Program-made: the position numbers and the translations under genes
The notes under the pieces: model-generated
Told to the model about the DNA's origin: nothing
Seen by the model: the letters and a program-made list of their open reading frames with translations, nothing else
Database searches by the model: none
Part shown: positions 1 through 7,346 of the stretch, piece by piece
Layout: the number at the start of each line of letters is the position of its first letter
Position numbering within the stretch: position 1 is the first letter of the stretch
Origin: Myxococcus stipitatus
GTDB lineage: Bacteria > Myxococcota > Myxococcia > Myxococcales > Myxococcaceae
Direction of reading: 5' to 3'
Assembly (NCBI RefSeq): GCF_021412625.1
Contig: NZ_JAKCFI010000002.1
Span: 992,001-1,056,000 of the forward strand
Length of the DNA stretch: 64,000 nucleotides

Positions 1-781
1 AGAGCTGCACGTCCCACAGCCACTTCTCCAGGGTGCCCGCCACCGAGCACGCCCAGCCCAGCACCGCCGCCTCGTGCCGGCCGCGGCCGTTCTGCGCGTC
101 GATGGGGCTGCGCTGCACGCGGCTGAAGCCCAGCAGCTTCGCGGTGTACTCCCGGTCGATGGGCAGCGGCACGCCGAAGCCCGCCGCCGCGCCGAGCGGG
201 CAGCGGTCCACCCGGCCCCACACGCCGCGCAGCGCCTCCAGCTCCTCGAGGAGCCCCTCCGCGAAGGCCATGCCCCACATGCCGAAGGTGGACGGCATGG
301 CCCGGCGCAGGTGCGTGTAGCCCGGCATCGCCACCGCCGCGTGCCGCTCGGCGAAGTCGAGGAAGGCCTCCGCCAGCCCCACGGCGCCCGCGCCCAGGGC
401 GAGCAGCTCCTCGCGCAAGAGCAGCCGCACGGCGAGCAGGACCTGGTCGTTGCGCGAGCGCGCCAGGTGGATGCGCTTGCCCGCGTCGCCCACGCGCTCC
501 ACCAGCGCGGCCTCCAGCGCGGTGTGGCCGTCCTCCTGCTCCGGGCGGATGGTGAAGCGGCCCTCGCGCGCCTCGTCGTGCAGGCCCTTGAGGGCCTTCA
601 CCAGCGCGCGCGCCTCGTCCTGCTTCAAGAGGCCCACGTGCGCGAGCATCCGCGCGTGCGCGGCGCTGCCCAGCGCGTCGTGCGGCGCCAGGGACAGGTC
701 CACCACGGGGTCGTCCCCCACGGTGAAGCGGTGGATGACCGCGTCGAGCGCGGCGCCCTTGCCCCACAGGGTGTCAGCCAC
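1..781 (-). CDS. argH: Argininosuccinate lyase, C-terminus beyond window edge
   Basis: ArgH splits argininosuccinate into arginine and fumarate, the last step of arginine synthesis, in the cytoplasm. The frame is open from a GTG at 781 to the window edge, about 260 codons, so the C-terminal part lies outside. The start reads VADTLWGKGAALDAVIHRFT, typical of the lyase N-terminus, and near the edge SPIDAQNGRGRHE matches the internal region. The GTG start overlaps the stop of the upstream deacetylase gene (774-776) by 8 bp, which implies translational coupling as last visible gene of an arg operon. Family assignment is firm; the conserved GSSxMPxKxNP signature is expected off the window and was not seen. 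Confidence 0.85.
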   Translation of the reverse strand, partial: MADTLWGKGAALDAVIHRFTVGDDPVVDLSLAPHDALGSAAHARMLAHVGLLKQDEARALVKALKGLHDEAREGRFTIRPEQEDGHTALEAALVERVGDAGKRIHLARSRNDQVLLAVRLLLREELLALGAGAVGLAEAFLDFAERHAAVAMPGYTHLRRAMPSTFGMWGMAFAEGLLEELEALRGVWGRVDRCPLGAAAGFGVPLPIDREYTAKLLGFSRVQRSPIDAQNGRGRHEAAVLGWACSVAGTLEKWLWDVQL

Positions 782-1835
782 GGGCCAGCTCCTCGAAGTA
801 GCCGCGCAGCAGGCGCGTGTAGAAGACGGCGCCAGCCTCCAGCTCCGCCCGGGTGATGTACTCGTCCGCCAGGTGGCTGCGCAGCGTGTCGCCGGGGCCC
901 ACCTTCACCGCTGGCAGGTCGCCCAGGAACGCCCAGTCCGACGTGGTGCTGGAGCCCACCGGCTCCTCGCCGGACGCCTTCCTCGCCGCCCGGACGATGG
1001 GCTGCGCGTCCGACGTCGCCTTGGGCAGGTAGCGCGCGGAGTGGACCTTGACCTCGCTGCGGAGCATCCCGCCGATGCGCTGGGCCACCTCCGCGTGGTC
1101 CATGCTCGGCGTGGTGCGCAGGTCGACGAAGAACTCGCACGTGTCCGGCACCTGGTTGCGCGCCAGCCCGCCGGAGATCTGCGTCACCTGCGCCCGCGCC
1201 TCGCCCAGGAGCGGGTGGTTCGGGAAGCGCAGCTCCGACAGCAGGGCGATGTCGCTGGCGGCCACGTGGATGGCGTTGACCGCCTGCGCGGAGTGCGCGT
1301 GCGCCACGTGCGCGCTGCGGCCGTGCGCCGTGCAGCGCAAGAGCAGCATGCCCCGCTGCGCGGTGCAGGGCTTGAGGCTGGTGGGCTCGCCCACGACGGC
1401 GGCGTCCAGCGGCCCCAGTTCGGGCAACAGCGGCCCCAGGCCGTTGCCGCCCGTCTCCTCCTCGGCGGTGAACGCGAAGACGACCTCGCCGCCCTCGGGG
1501 ACTCCCTCCTCCAGCAGGGCGCGCGCGGCGACGAGCATGCCCGTCACGCAGCCCTTGGCGTCGTTGCTGCCCAGGCCGTACAGCCGGTCCTCGCGCCACT
1601 CGGGCGCGTGGGGCGCGTACGTCCACCCGGCGCACGGCTTCACCGTGTCCAGGTGGGAGTTGACGAGCAGCCGGCGCGGGCCCGTGCCCACGGAGAACCA
1701 CACGTTGTGGCCCTTGCGCTGGACGCGCGCGCCCCAGCCCTCCGCCCACCCGGACACCGTGTCCGCGATGAGGCGCTCGTCACCCGACACGCTGGGGATG
1801 GCCACCAGCGCCTGGAGCAGCTCCGCCGCGGTCAT
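774..1835 (-). CDS. M20-family deacylase, probable N-acetylcitrulline deacetylase
   Basis: A 353-residue zinc hydrolase of the ArgE/DapE/LysK (M20) family. Metal-site motifs are visible: NSHLDTV (His61, Asp63), GLGSNDAKG, TAEEETGG with the catalytic Glu pair, VVGEPT, and RSHLADEY near the C-terminus. It starts with ATG overlapping the argB stop by 4 bp (ATGA) and runs into argH. Because the operon's carbamoyltransferase is of the N-acyl-ornithine type, the logical substrate is N-acetyl- (or N-succinyl-) citrulline, as shown for ArgE' of Xanthomonas. That assignment is by context; the sequence alone would equally allow acetylornithine deacetylase or a LysK-like enzyme. Confidence 0.8.
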   Translation of the reverse strand: MTAAELLQALVAIPSVSGDERLIADTVSGWAEGWGARVQRKGHNVWFSVGTGPRRLLVNSHLDTVKPCAGWTYAPHAPEWREDRLYGLGSNDAKGCVTGMLVAARALLEEGVPEGGEVVFAFTAEEETGGNGLGPLLPELGPLDAAVVGEPTSLKPCTAQRGMLLLRCTAHGRSAHVAHAHSAQAVNAIHVAASDIALLSELRFPNHPLLGEARAQVTQISGGLARNQVPDTCEFFVDLRTTPSMDHAEVAQRIGGMLRSEVKVHSARYLPKATSDAQPIVRAARKASGEEPVGSSTTSDWAFLGDLPAVKVGPGDTLRSHLADEYITRAELEAGAVFYTRLLRGYFEELARG

Positions 1836-2758
1836 CCCACGGTCCCCGCCGGCTTCGGCGCCGACTCGCGGACCACCATGGTGCCGCTGCCCTCGTTGGT
1901 GAAGACCTCCTCCAGGAGCGCGTTGGGGGCCACGCCGCTCACCAGGTGCACGCTGCCCACGCCGCCCACGAGCGCGTGGCGGATGGCGTGCGCCTTGGGA
2001 CGCATGCCGCCGGAGATGGTGCCCTGGTTCTCCATCGTCGCCAGGTCCGTCAGGTTCGCCAGCGTGACGAGCGACGTCGGATCATTCAGGTCGCGCAAGA
2101 GGCCCGGCACCTGGACCAGGAAGAAGAGCTTCTCGGCCGCCAGCGCCACCGCCAGCGCCGCCGCCACCGTGTCCGCGTTGGTGTTGTACACCGCGCCGTC
2201 CACGCCGCCCGACAGCGGGGCCACCACCGGCACGTAGTCCGCCGAGCGCAGGTGCTCCACCACGCGCGTGTCCACCGCCTCGATGTCGCCGACGAGGCCG
2301 TAGTCCACCAGCCTGCCCTCGGTCGCCCCGGGCTCGGTCACCATGACGGGAGGACGCTTGCGCGCCTTGATGAGCCCGGCGTCCACGCCGCTCAGGCCCA
2401 CCGCCGGCACACCCGCGGCCTGCAGGTCCGCCAGCAGGTCCGTGTGCAGCTTGCCCGCGAGCACCATCTTCGCCGCGTCCAGCACGGGCGCGGACGTCAC
2501 GCGGCGGCCGGCCACCTTCTCCACCGGCAGGTGGAGCGCGTCGCACAGCGTGTCCAGCTCCGGGCCGCCGCCGTGCACGACGACGGGGCGGATGGAGAAC
2601 GTCCACAGCAGGGCGATCTGCTCGCACGCGGAGCGGCGCAAGCGCGGGTCGCTGAGCATGGCGCCGCCGAGCTTCACGACGAACGTCTTGCGGCGGAACT
2701 GCTGCACGTAGCGCGCGGCGTGACGAAGCGCGGAGTACGGGTCGGGCGACAAGGGCAC
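1832..2758 (-). CDS. argB: N-acetylglutamate kinase
   Basis: Amino acid kinase family protein of 308 residues that phosphorylates N-acetylglutamate in arginine synthesis. Visible signatures: FVVKLGGAML for nucleotide binding, VVVHGGGPELDTL for substrate binding, and YNTNADTVAAALA followed by GTISGGMRPKAHA near the C-terminus. It lies between argF' and argE', with a 4-bp overlap to argE'. The C-terminus is somewhat longer than in short enzymes. No amino-terminal helix of the arginine-sensitive hexameric type is obvious, so feedback inhibition cannot be judged. Confidence 0.92.
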   Translation of the reverse strand: MPLSPDPYSALRHAARYVQQFRRKTFVVKLGGAMLSDPRLRRSACEQIALLWTFSIRPVVVHGGGPELDTLCDALHLPVEKVAGRRVTSAPVLDAAKMVLAGKLHTDLLADLQAAGVPAVGLSGVDAGLIKARKRPPVMVTEPGATEGRLVDYGLVGDIEAVDTRVVEHLRSADYVPVVAPLSGGVDGAVYNTNADTVAAALAVALAAEKLFFLVQVPGLLRDLNDPTSLVTLANLTDLATMENQGTISGGMRPKAHAIRHALVGGVGSVHLVSGVAPNALLEEVFTNEGSGTMVVRESAPKPAGTVG

Positions 2759-2812
2759 GGGAGACCTCGAAGGGAAGAGATGGGGATGGCGACGGCCGGG
2801 TGGGGGCGCCGC

Positions 2813-3823
2813 TCAGCGGGACTGCGAGCGCATCCAGTGCAGCAGCGAGCGCTGGACGTGGAAGCGGTTGCCCGCCTCGTCCACCACGCGGCTGCTGGGG
2901 TGGTCCAGCACCTCGTCGTGGACCTCCACGTTGCGCCGCACGGGCAGGCAGTGGAGGAACGCGGCGTCCTTCGCCGCGCGCGACATGGTGCGCAGGGTGG
3001 GCATCCAGCCGGAGTAGGATGCGAGCAGCGCCGTGACGTCGTTGGCCGAGTACGCCTGCGCGGACGCCGGGCCCCATGACTTGGCGTACACCGCGCGGCT
3101 GCCGGTGAGCGCCTCGTCCTGCTCGTGGGTGTAGGTGATGCTGCCGCCGGTGGCCTTGGCGTACGCCTCCGCCTCCGCCCGCACGGCGGGGTGCAGCTCG
3201 AAGCCGGGCGGGTGGGCGACGCGCACCTCGCAGCCCGCCGCGGCGGCGCTGAGCAGGAACGAGTTGGGCACCGCCTTGGGCAGCGGCTTGATGTGGGGCG
3301 CCCACGTGAGCGTCACCGGCAGCTTCTTGGTGGAGCCGAACGTCTCGCGCAGCGTCAGCACGTCCGCCAGGCCCTGGCAGGGGTGCTCGCGCGCGGACTC
3401 CATGCTCACCACCGGCACGGTGGCCCACTTGCGGAACGCGTTGATGATGGGGTCGACCTCGTCCTCCTCGTCGCCGCCGCCCTGCGAGAAGGTCCGCACG
3501 CCCAGCATGTCCACGAAGCGCGACAGGACGGGCGCGGCCTCCTTCAGGTGCTCGGCCCGGTCCGCGTTCATCACCGCGCCCTCGCGGTGCTCCAGCTTCC
3601 ACACGCCCGCCCCGACGTCCAGGATGATGGCGTTGCCACCCCCGCGCAGCATCACCGCCTCGAACGAGGTGCGCGTGCGCAGCGACGGATTGAAGAACAC
3701 CATCCCCAGGATGCTCCCCGGGAAGAGCGCGCCCGGCGCCTTCTTCTTCCACGCCTCCGCCTGCGCGAGGACGGCCTCCACGCCCTCGGGGCCGAGATCC
3801 TTGATGTGGGTGACGTGCTTCAT
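2813..3823 (-). CDS. argF': N-acyl-L-ornithine carbamoyltransferase (AOTCase/SOTCase family)
   Basis: A 336-residue transcarbamylase transferring a carbamoyl group to an acylated ornithine. The carbamoyl-phosphate motif is FFNPSLRTRTSFE. The rest follows the acyl-ornithine enzymes of Xanthomonas and Bacteroides rather than classic OTCase: TWAPHIKPLPKAVPNSF, VYAKSWG in place of the OTCase SMG loop, and HCLPVRRNVEVHD near the C-terminus. The start at 3823 is chosen because a GGGGAG sits 9 nt upstream and the protein then begins MKHVTHIKDL; an ATG 17 codons upstream has no such signal. Residue 90, which separates acetyl- from succinyl-ornithine enzymes (Glu versus Pro), is Ala here, so the acyl group cannot be called. 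First gene of the arg operon. Confidence 0.88.
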   Translation of the reverse strand: MKHVTHIKDLGPEGVEAVLAQAEAWKKKAPGALFPGSILGMVFFNPSLRTRTSFEAVMLRGGGNAIILDVGAGVWKLEHREGAVMNADRAEHLKEAAPVLSRFVDMLGVRTFSQGGGDEEDEVDPIINAFRKWATVPVVSMESAREHPCQGLADVLTLRETFGSTKKLPVTLTWAPHIKPLPKAVPNSFLLSAAAAGCEVRVAHPPGFELHPAVRAEAEAYAKATGGSITYTHEQDEALTGSRAVYAKSWGPASAQAYSANDVTALLASYSGWMPTLRTMSRAAKDAAFLHCLPVRRNVEVHDEVLDHPSSRVVDEAGNRFHVQRSLLHWMRSQSR

Positions 3824-3868
3824 GGGCCTGTGCTCCCCGACCGGGATCGGATGCATTGGTGGGTGAAT

Positions 3869-3935
3869 ATGCACGAAAATGCGTGCATTGCCGCGAATAG
3901 GGCGCGGATATTATGCAGAAAGACGCGGCGCGCAA
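3869..3935. promoter_or_regulatory. Divergent argF'/argR promoter region with candidate ArgR operator
   Basis: An inverted repeat ATGCACG-N6-CGTGCAT lies at 3869-3888 in the intergenic region. For argF' (minus strand) a TTGCGC at 3930-3935 and TAATAT at 3908-3913 are 16 bp apart. For argR (plus strand) a TTGCCG at 3888-3893 and the same AT-rich block serve as a plausible overlapping promoter. ARG boxes are about 18-bp imperfect palindromes, and argR is adjacent, so ArgR binding here is a reasonable inference. The repeat does not match the enterobacterial ARG box sequence closely. Confidence 0.45.
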
Positions 3936-4006
3936 GGGTATTGTTCCCCCAGCGCCTTCATGCAGGTCCCTTGCATGGAAATTCAGGCGCATGCATGGTG
4001 GTGGGA

Positions 4007-4429
4007 ATGAACCTGGACGACGAAATCCTCCGGCTCATCTCGGAGCAGGAGATCAGCGATCAGGCGGTACTCCAGGAACTGCTGGAGGCGGAGGGACAGG
4101 CGCCGAGCCAGTCGACGCTCTCGCGGCGGCTGAAGAAGCTGGGCATCCAGAAGGTGGCGGGGCGCTACCAGCGTGTCGTGGCGGAGCCGGTGATCATCCC
4201 CGAGCGGGCGCGCGTGAGCATCATCGAAGCGCCGCCGAACATGCTGGTCGTGAAGACGCGGCCGGGCTACGCGCCCGCGCTGGCGCTCGCGCTGGACCGT
4301 GAGCCGGAGGTGCCGGGGCTGGCGGGCACCGTCGCCGGTGACGACACCATCTTCGTCGCGGTGACGGACCCGTCGCGCCTGCGCGAGGTGCGCACGGCCG
4401 TCGAGCAGCTCATGGCCCGCGGCGCCTGA
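4007..4429 (+). CDS. argR: Arginine repressor
   Basis: A 140-residue ArgR/AhrC-type regulator. The N-terminal winged helix includes SQSTLSRRLKKLGIQKVAG, the typical ArgR recognition-helix region, and the C-terminal oligomerisation and arginine-binding domain contains VVKTRPGYAPALALALDRE and GTVAGDDTIFVA. The start at 4007 gives MNLDDEILRL; an in-frame ATG four codons earlier (3995) is possible. It is divergent from the arg operon, so autoregulation and repression of argF'BE'H from one intergenic site are likely. Confidence 0.9.
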   Translation: MNLDDEILRLISEQEISDQAVLQELLEAEGQAPSQSTLSRRLKKLGIQKVAGRYQRVVAEPVIIPERARVSIIEAPPNMLVVKTRPGYAPALALALDREPEVPGLAGTVAGDDTIFVAVTDPSRLREVRTAVEQLMARGA

Positions 4430-4611
4430 GCGCGGCTCGAATCCGGGGAAGGCGGGCTCGGGCGGAAGCTCGGGCGGGTGGTTGGAACTCCACTGGACCT
4501 GACCTGTCAGGGAGGGCAAGCTCAAGCCACCCTGCCACGTCAGACCCCGGTGCTATCCATCCTCGCATGCACATGGAGATGGGGTGGGTGGGCGGGGCAG
4601 ACGAGGTGGTC

Positions 4612-5169
4612 ATGGACACGAAGCGCGCGACCTACGCGGAGCTGGAGGCGCTTCCGCCGACGAAGGTCGGAGAGCTGGTCGACGGGGTGTTGTACGTGAG
4701 CCCAAGGCCAGCGCCGCGGCACGCGCTGGCGAGGTCTCGCCTGGGCGTCGAGGTGGGTGGCTGCTTCGATCGGGGACGCAAGGGCCCCGGAGGATGGCTC
4801 ATCCTGGATGAGCCCGAGCTGCATGTCGGTGACGAGGACGTCCTGGTGCCGGACCTCGCGGGCTGGCGGCGCGAGCGGATGCCGTCGCTCCCCCATGGCG
4901 CGGCCTTCACGCTGGTTCCCGACTGGGTCTGCGAGGTGCTGTCACCCTCGACGACGTCGCTCGACCGGGCCGTCAAGCTGCCCGTCTACGCGCGAGAGGG
5001 CGTGAAAGGGGTCTGGTTCGTCGACCCGCTGGCGCGGACGCTGGAGGTGTACCGGCTGGAGGGCCCGCACTACGTGCTCGTGGCGACGCACGCCGCGCTC
5101 GACCGGGTGCGCGCGGAGCCCTTCGAGGCCCTCGAACTGGAGCTGTCCTTCCTCTGGAGCGAACCCTAG
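4612..5169 (+). CDS. Uma2 family (DUF820) endonuclease-like protein
   Basis: Small protein of the Uma2/DUF820 family, a PD-(D/E)XK nuclease-fold family that is abundant in cyanobacteria and myxobacteria with unclear function. Family features seen: YAELEALPP, ELVDGVLYVSP, LDEPELH, VPDLAGWR, PDWVCEVLSPST and VKGVWFVDP. The start at 4612 (MDTKRATYAEL) is preferred because GAGGTGG lies just upstream; an upstream ATG at 4567 lacks a ribosome binding site. It stands alone between argR and the vWA operon. The preceding 180 bp (4430-4611) hold no other gene I can support. Confidence 0.8.
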   Translation: MDTKRATYAELEALPPTKVGELVDGVLYVSPRPAPRHALARSRLGVEVGGCFDRGRKGPGGWLILDEPELHVGDEDVLVPDLAGWRRERMPSLPHGAAFTLVPDWVCEVLSPSTTSLDRAVKLPVYAREGVKGVWFVDPLARTLEVYRLEGPHYVLVATHAALDRVRAEPFEALELELSFLWSEP

Positions 5170-5177
5170 CGAGGGCG

Positions 5178-5197
5178 CCGGTTACAATCCGGTTACA
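5178..5197 (+). promoter_or_regulatory. Direct repeat CCGGTTACA x2, 11-bp spacing
   Basis: CCGGTTACA occurs at 5178-5186 and again at 5189-5197, exactly 11 bp apart, about 70-90 bp before the vWA gene start. A partial third copy (GTTACC) lies near 5217. Tandem direct repeats one helical turn apart are the usual binding layout of OmpR/PhoB-type regulators, and such a regulator is encoded two genes downstream. The link is inferred. Confidence 0.4.
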
Positions 5198-5268
5198 CCC
5201 GGAGCGCGGGCCCATCGTTACCGTCTCGAGCGTGCTCATCCGGGCACTGCTCCACGAAAGGACGAACG

Positions 5269-6492
5269 ATGAAGGCGGTCCTCAAGCTCCCTGTCATCCT
5301 GGGTTCAGCCACGGTGCTCGCGGTCGGCGCGCTGTTGTTGGGCGCGCGCTCGGAGGCGGTGGCCCCTCCGGTGCCCGTGGAGGCTCCGCCTCCCATCGCC
5401 TCCACCGCGCCTGTCGCGCCCGAGAAGCCCGTCGTCGAAGGCGAGCGCCCCGTCATCCAGATTGCCCTGTTGTTGGATACCAGCGGCAGCATGGGCGGGT
5501 TGCTGAACCAGGCGCGCTCGCAGCTGTGGAACATCGTGAACCGCTTCTCCAAGGCGAAGCGCGACGGCGTCGCGCCGGAGCTGCAGATCGCGCTGTATGT
5601 CTATGGGAACACCGAGCGAGGGGCGAGCCCCGGTGAGATCCGCCGCGTGTCCTCCTTCACCACGGACCTGGACTCGCTCTCCGAGCGTCTCTTCGCGTTG
5701 CAGATTTCGGGCAGTTCGGAGCTGGCGGGCCAGGTCATCGGGGAGGCGACGCGGAAGCTCTCCTGGAGCAAGTCACCGGACGCGATGCGGCTCGTCTTCA
5801 TCGCGGGCAACGAGACGTTCGACCAGGGCCCGGTGGACTTCCGCAAGACGGTGGTCGCGGCCCGGAACGAGGGCATCACCGTGAACACCATCCACTGTGG
5901 AGGATACGCCGAGGGCGTCTCCCTGCATTGGAAGCTGGCGGCGGACCTCGCGGATGGCAGCTACCTGAACATCGACCACGACGCGCAGGTGGTGGAGCCG
6001 CCCACGCCCCAGGACGCGGAGATTGCCCGGTTGGGCGAGGCGCTCAACAAGACCTACTACGCCTACGGGGGCGCGGAGGGGCTGGCGGGACAGGAGCGGC
6101 AGGCCGCGCAGGACCGTCAGACGAAGGGGCTCTCCATGGGCGCGTTGGTGACGCGTTCGACGGCGAAGGCCTCTCGCAACTACTCGAACGCCAACTGGGA
6201 CCTGGTGGACGCGGTCGCTCAGAACAAGGTCGACCTGGCTTCGATGAAGGCGGAGGCGTTGCCGGAGCCCCTCAAGGGGTTGGACGCCGCCGGGCGCAAG
6301 GCGTGGATCGACGCTCGCGCGGCGGAGCGCGGGGCCATCCAGCGCCGGATCCAGGAGCTGTCCGCCGCTCGGGCGGCGTATCTGGCGCGGCTGCGCAAGG
6401 AGCAGAAGACGGCCGTCTCCTCGACGCTGGACGACGCCATCGGGCAGGTGGTGGCGCGCGAGGCGAAGAGGCATGGCTTCACGCTGGAGTAG
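5269..6492 (+). CDS. Exported or membrane-anchored von Willebrand factor A domain protein
   Basis: A 407-residue protein with an N-terminal hydrophobic segment (about residues 7-25), a proline/alanine-rich linker, and a vWA domain from about residue 63. The MIDAS metal site starts with LLDTSGSMGG (DxSxS), and later parts include LQIALYVYGN and RLVFIAGNETFDQG. The C-terminal third is charged and helical (AERGAIQRRIQELSAARAAY). It probably binds a ligand or partner outside the cytoplasmic membrane. It is 9 bp upstream of a response regulator gene and most likely co-transcribed with it and the kinase, so it may be an output or accessory sensor of that system. No enzymatic motif is seen. Confidence 0.8.
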   Translation: MKAVLKLPVILGSATVLAVGALLLGARSEAVAPPVPVEAPPPIASTAPVAPEKPVVEGERPVIQIALLLDTSGSMGGLLNQARSQLWNIVNRFSKAKRDGVAPELQIALYVYGNTERGASPGEIRRVSSFTTDLDSLSERLFALQISGSSELAGQVIGEATRKLSWSKSPDAMRLVFIAGNETFDQGPVDFRKTVVAARNEGITVNTIHCGGYAEGVSLHWKLAADLADGSYLNIDHDAQVVEPPTPQDAEIARLGEALNKTYYAYGGAEGLAGQERQAAQDRQTKGLSMGALVTRSTAKASRNYSNANWDLVDAVAQNKVDLASMKAEALPEPLKGLDAAGRKAWIDARAAERGAIQRRIQELSAARAAYLARLRKEQKTAVSSTLDDAIGQVVAREAKRHGFTLE

Positions 6493-6501
6493 GATGGCGT
6501 C

Positions 6502-7209
6502 ATGGCCGCGCGCCGAGTGCTCGTCGTGGAGGATGACCCCGCCATCCGGAGGGGAATCGGGGATGCGTTGCGCTTCGAGGGCTACGAGGTCCTCGAGGCG
6601 GGCATCCGGGAGGAAGGGCAGCGGCTGGCGGAGCGCACGCCCGTGGACCTGGTGCTGCTCGACCTGGTCCTGCCGGATGGAGACGGGTTGGACCTGCTGC
6701 GCGACGTGCGCAAGAGCCGGCCCACGCTGCCGGTCATCATCCTCACCGCGCGTGGGCAGGAGGAGGACCGCATCCGCGGCCTGAAGCTCGGCGCCGACGA
6801 CTACGTGGTGAAGCCGTTCTCCGTGCGCGAGCTGCTCGCCCGCGCGGGCGCCGTGTTGCGCCGCTCCGCCGAGCGGCCCCTGGGGGCCTCGTGCGTCGTC
6901 TTCCCGGGGGGCTACTTCGTGGTGGAGCGCCGCGAGCTCAGCTTCGAGGATGGTTCGCGCGTGGACCTGTCCGAGCGCGAGGCGGACACGCTGCGCTACC
7001 TGGGGGACAACGCGGGGCGAGCCATCTCCCGGGAGGAGTTGCTGGAGCGGGTCTGGCACCTGCCCGCGCGGGCCGTGCAGACGCGGACCGTGGACATGAC
7101 GATGGCCCGCCTGCGCGAGAAGCTGCGCGACGACTCCTCCGAGCCCCAGGTCATCCTCACCGTGCGCGGCAAGGGCTACATGTTCCGCGCCCCAGGGAGC
7201 ACGCCATGA
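6502..7209 (+). CDS. OmpR/PhoB-family response regulator
   Basis: Two-domain DNA-binding response regulator of 235 residues. The receiver has the acidic pair EDD at 10-12, phosphoacceptor Asp54 in LLDLVLPDGDG, Thr in ILTARG and Lys in VVKPF. The C-terminal winged helix (about 130-232) has VDLSEREADTLRYL, SREELLERVW, RTVDMTMARLREKL and TVRGKGYMF. Its stop codon overlaps the ATG of a 46-codon ORF that in turn overlaps the kinase start. It is likely phosphorylated by the kinase encoded next. Confidence 0.92.
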   Translation: MAARRVLVVEDDPAIRRGIGDALRFEGYEVLEAGIREEGQRLAERTPVDLVLLDLVLPDGDGLDLLRDVRKSRPTLPVIILTARGQEEDRIRGLKLGADDYVVKPFSVRELLARAGAVLRRSAERPLGASCVVFPGGYFVVERRELSFEDGSRVDLSEREADTLRYLGDNAGRAISREELLERVWHLPARAVQTRTVDMTMARLREKLRDDSSEPQVILTVRGKGYMFRAPGSTP

Positions 7210-7346
7210 GCCGTGGCGCGCGCGTGGACCGCGTCGCCACTCCCAGGGCGAGCGGGGAGGCCGCTCCCGGGAGGGAGCCCGCGCCTGTCACGGGCGGAGC
7301 CGGGCGGAGTCCCCGTGGCGCCACTGGAATGGAGCCCCCTCGATGA
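7206..7346 (+). CDS. Possible 46-residue coupling peptide between regulator and kinase
   Basis: A short ORF starts with ATG at 7206, overlapping the regulator stop by 4 bp (ATGA), and its TGA at 7344-7346 overlaps the kinase ATG (7343), again as ATGA. It thus fills the 133-bp gap exactly. The product is basic and proline/glycine/arginine-rich (MSRGARVDRVATPRASGE at the start, GATGMEPPR at the end), with no known domain or membrane segment. It may be a real small protein, or simply a translated leader that delivers ribosomes to the kinase start. Its reality is uncertain. Confidence 0.35.
   Translation: MSRGARVDRVATPRASGEAAPGREPAPVTGGAGRSPRGATGMEPPR

Noticed and set aside
2813-3823. Ordinary ornithine carbamoyltransferase
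   Set aside because: The ornithine-binding SMG loop is replaced by YAKSWG and the C-terminal HCLP segment is of the acyl-ornithine type.
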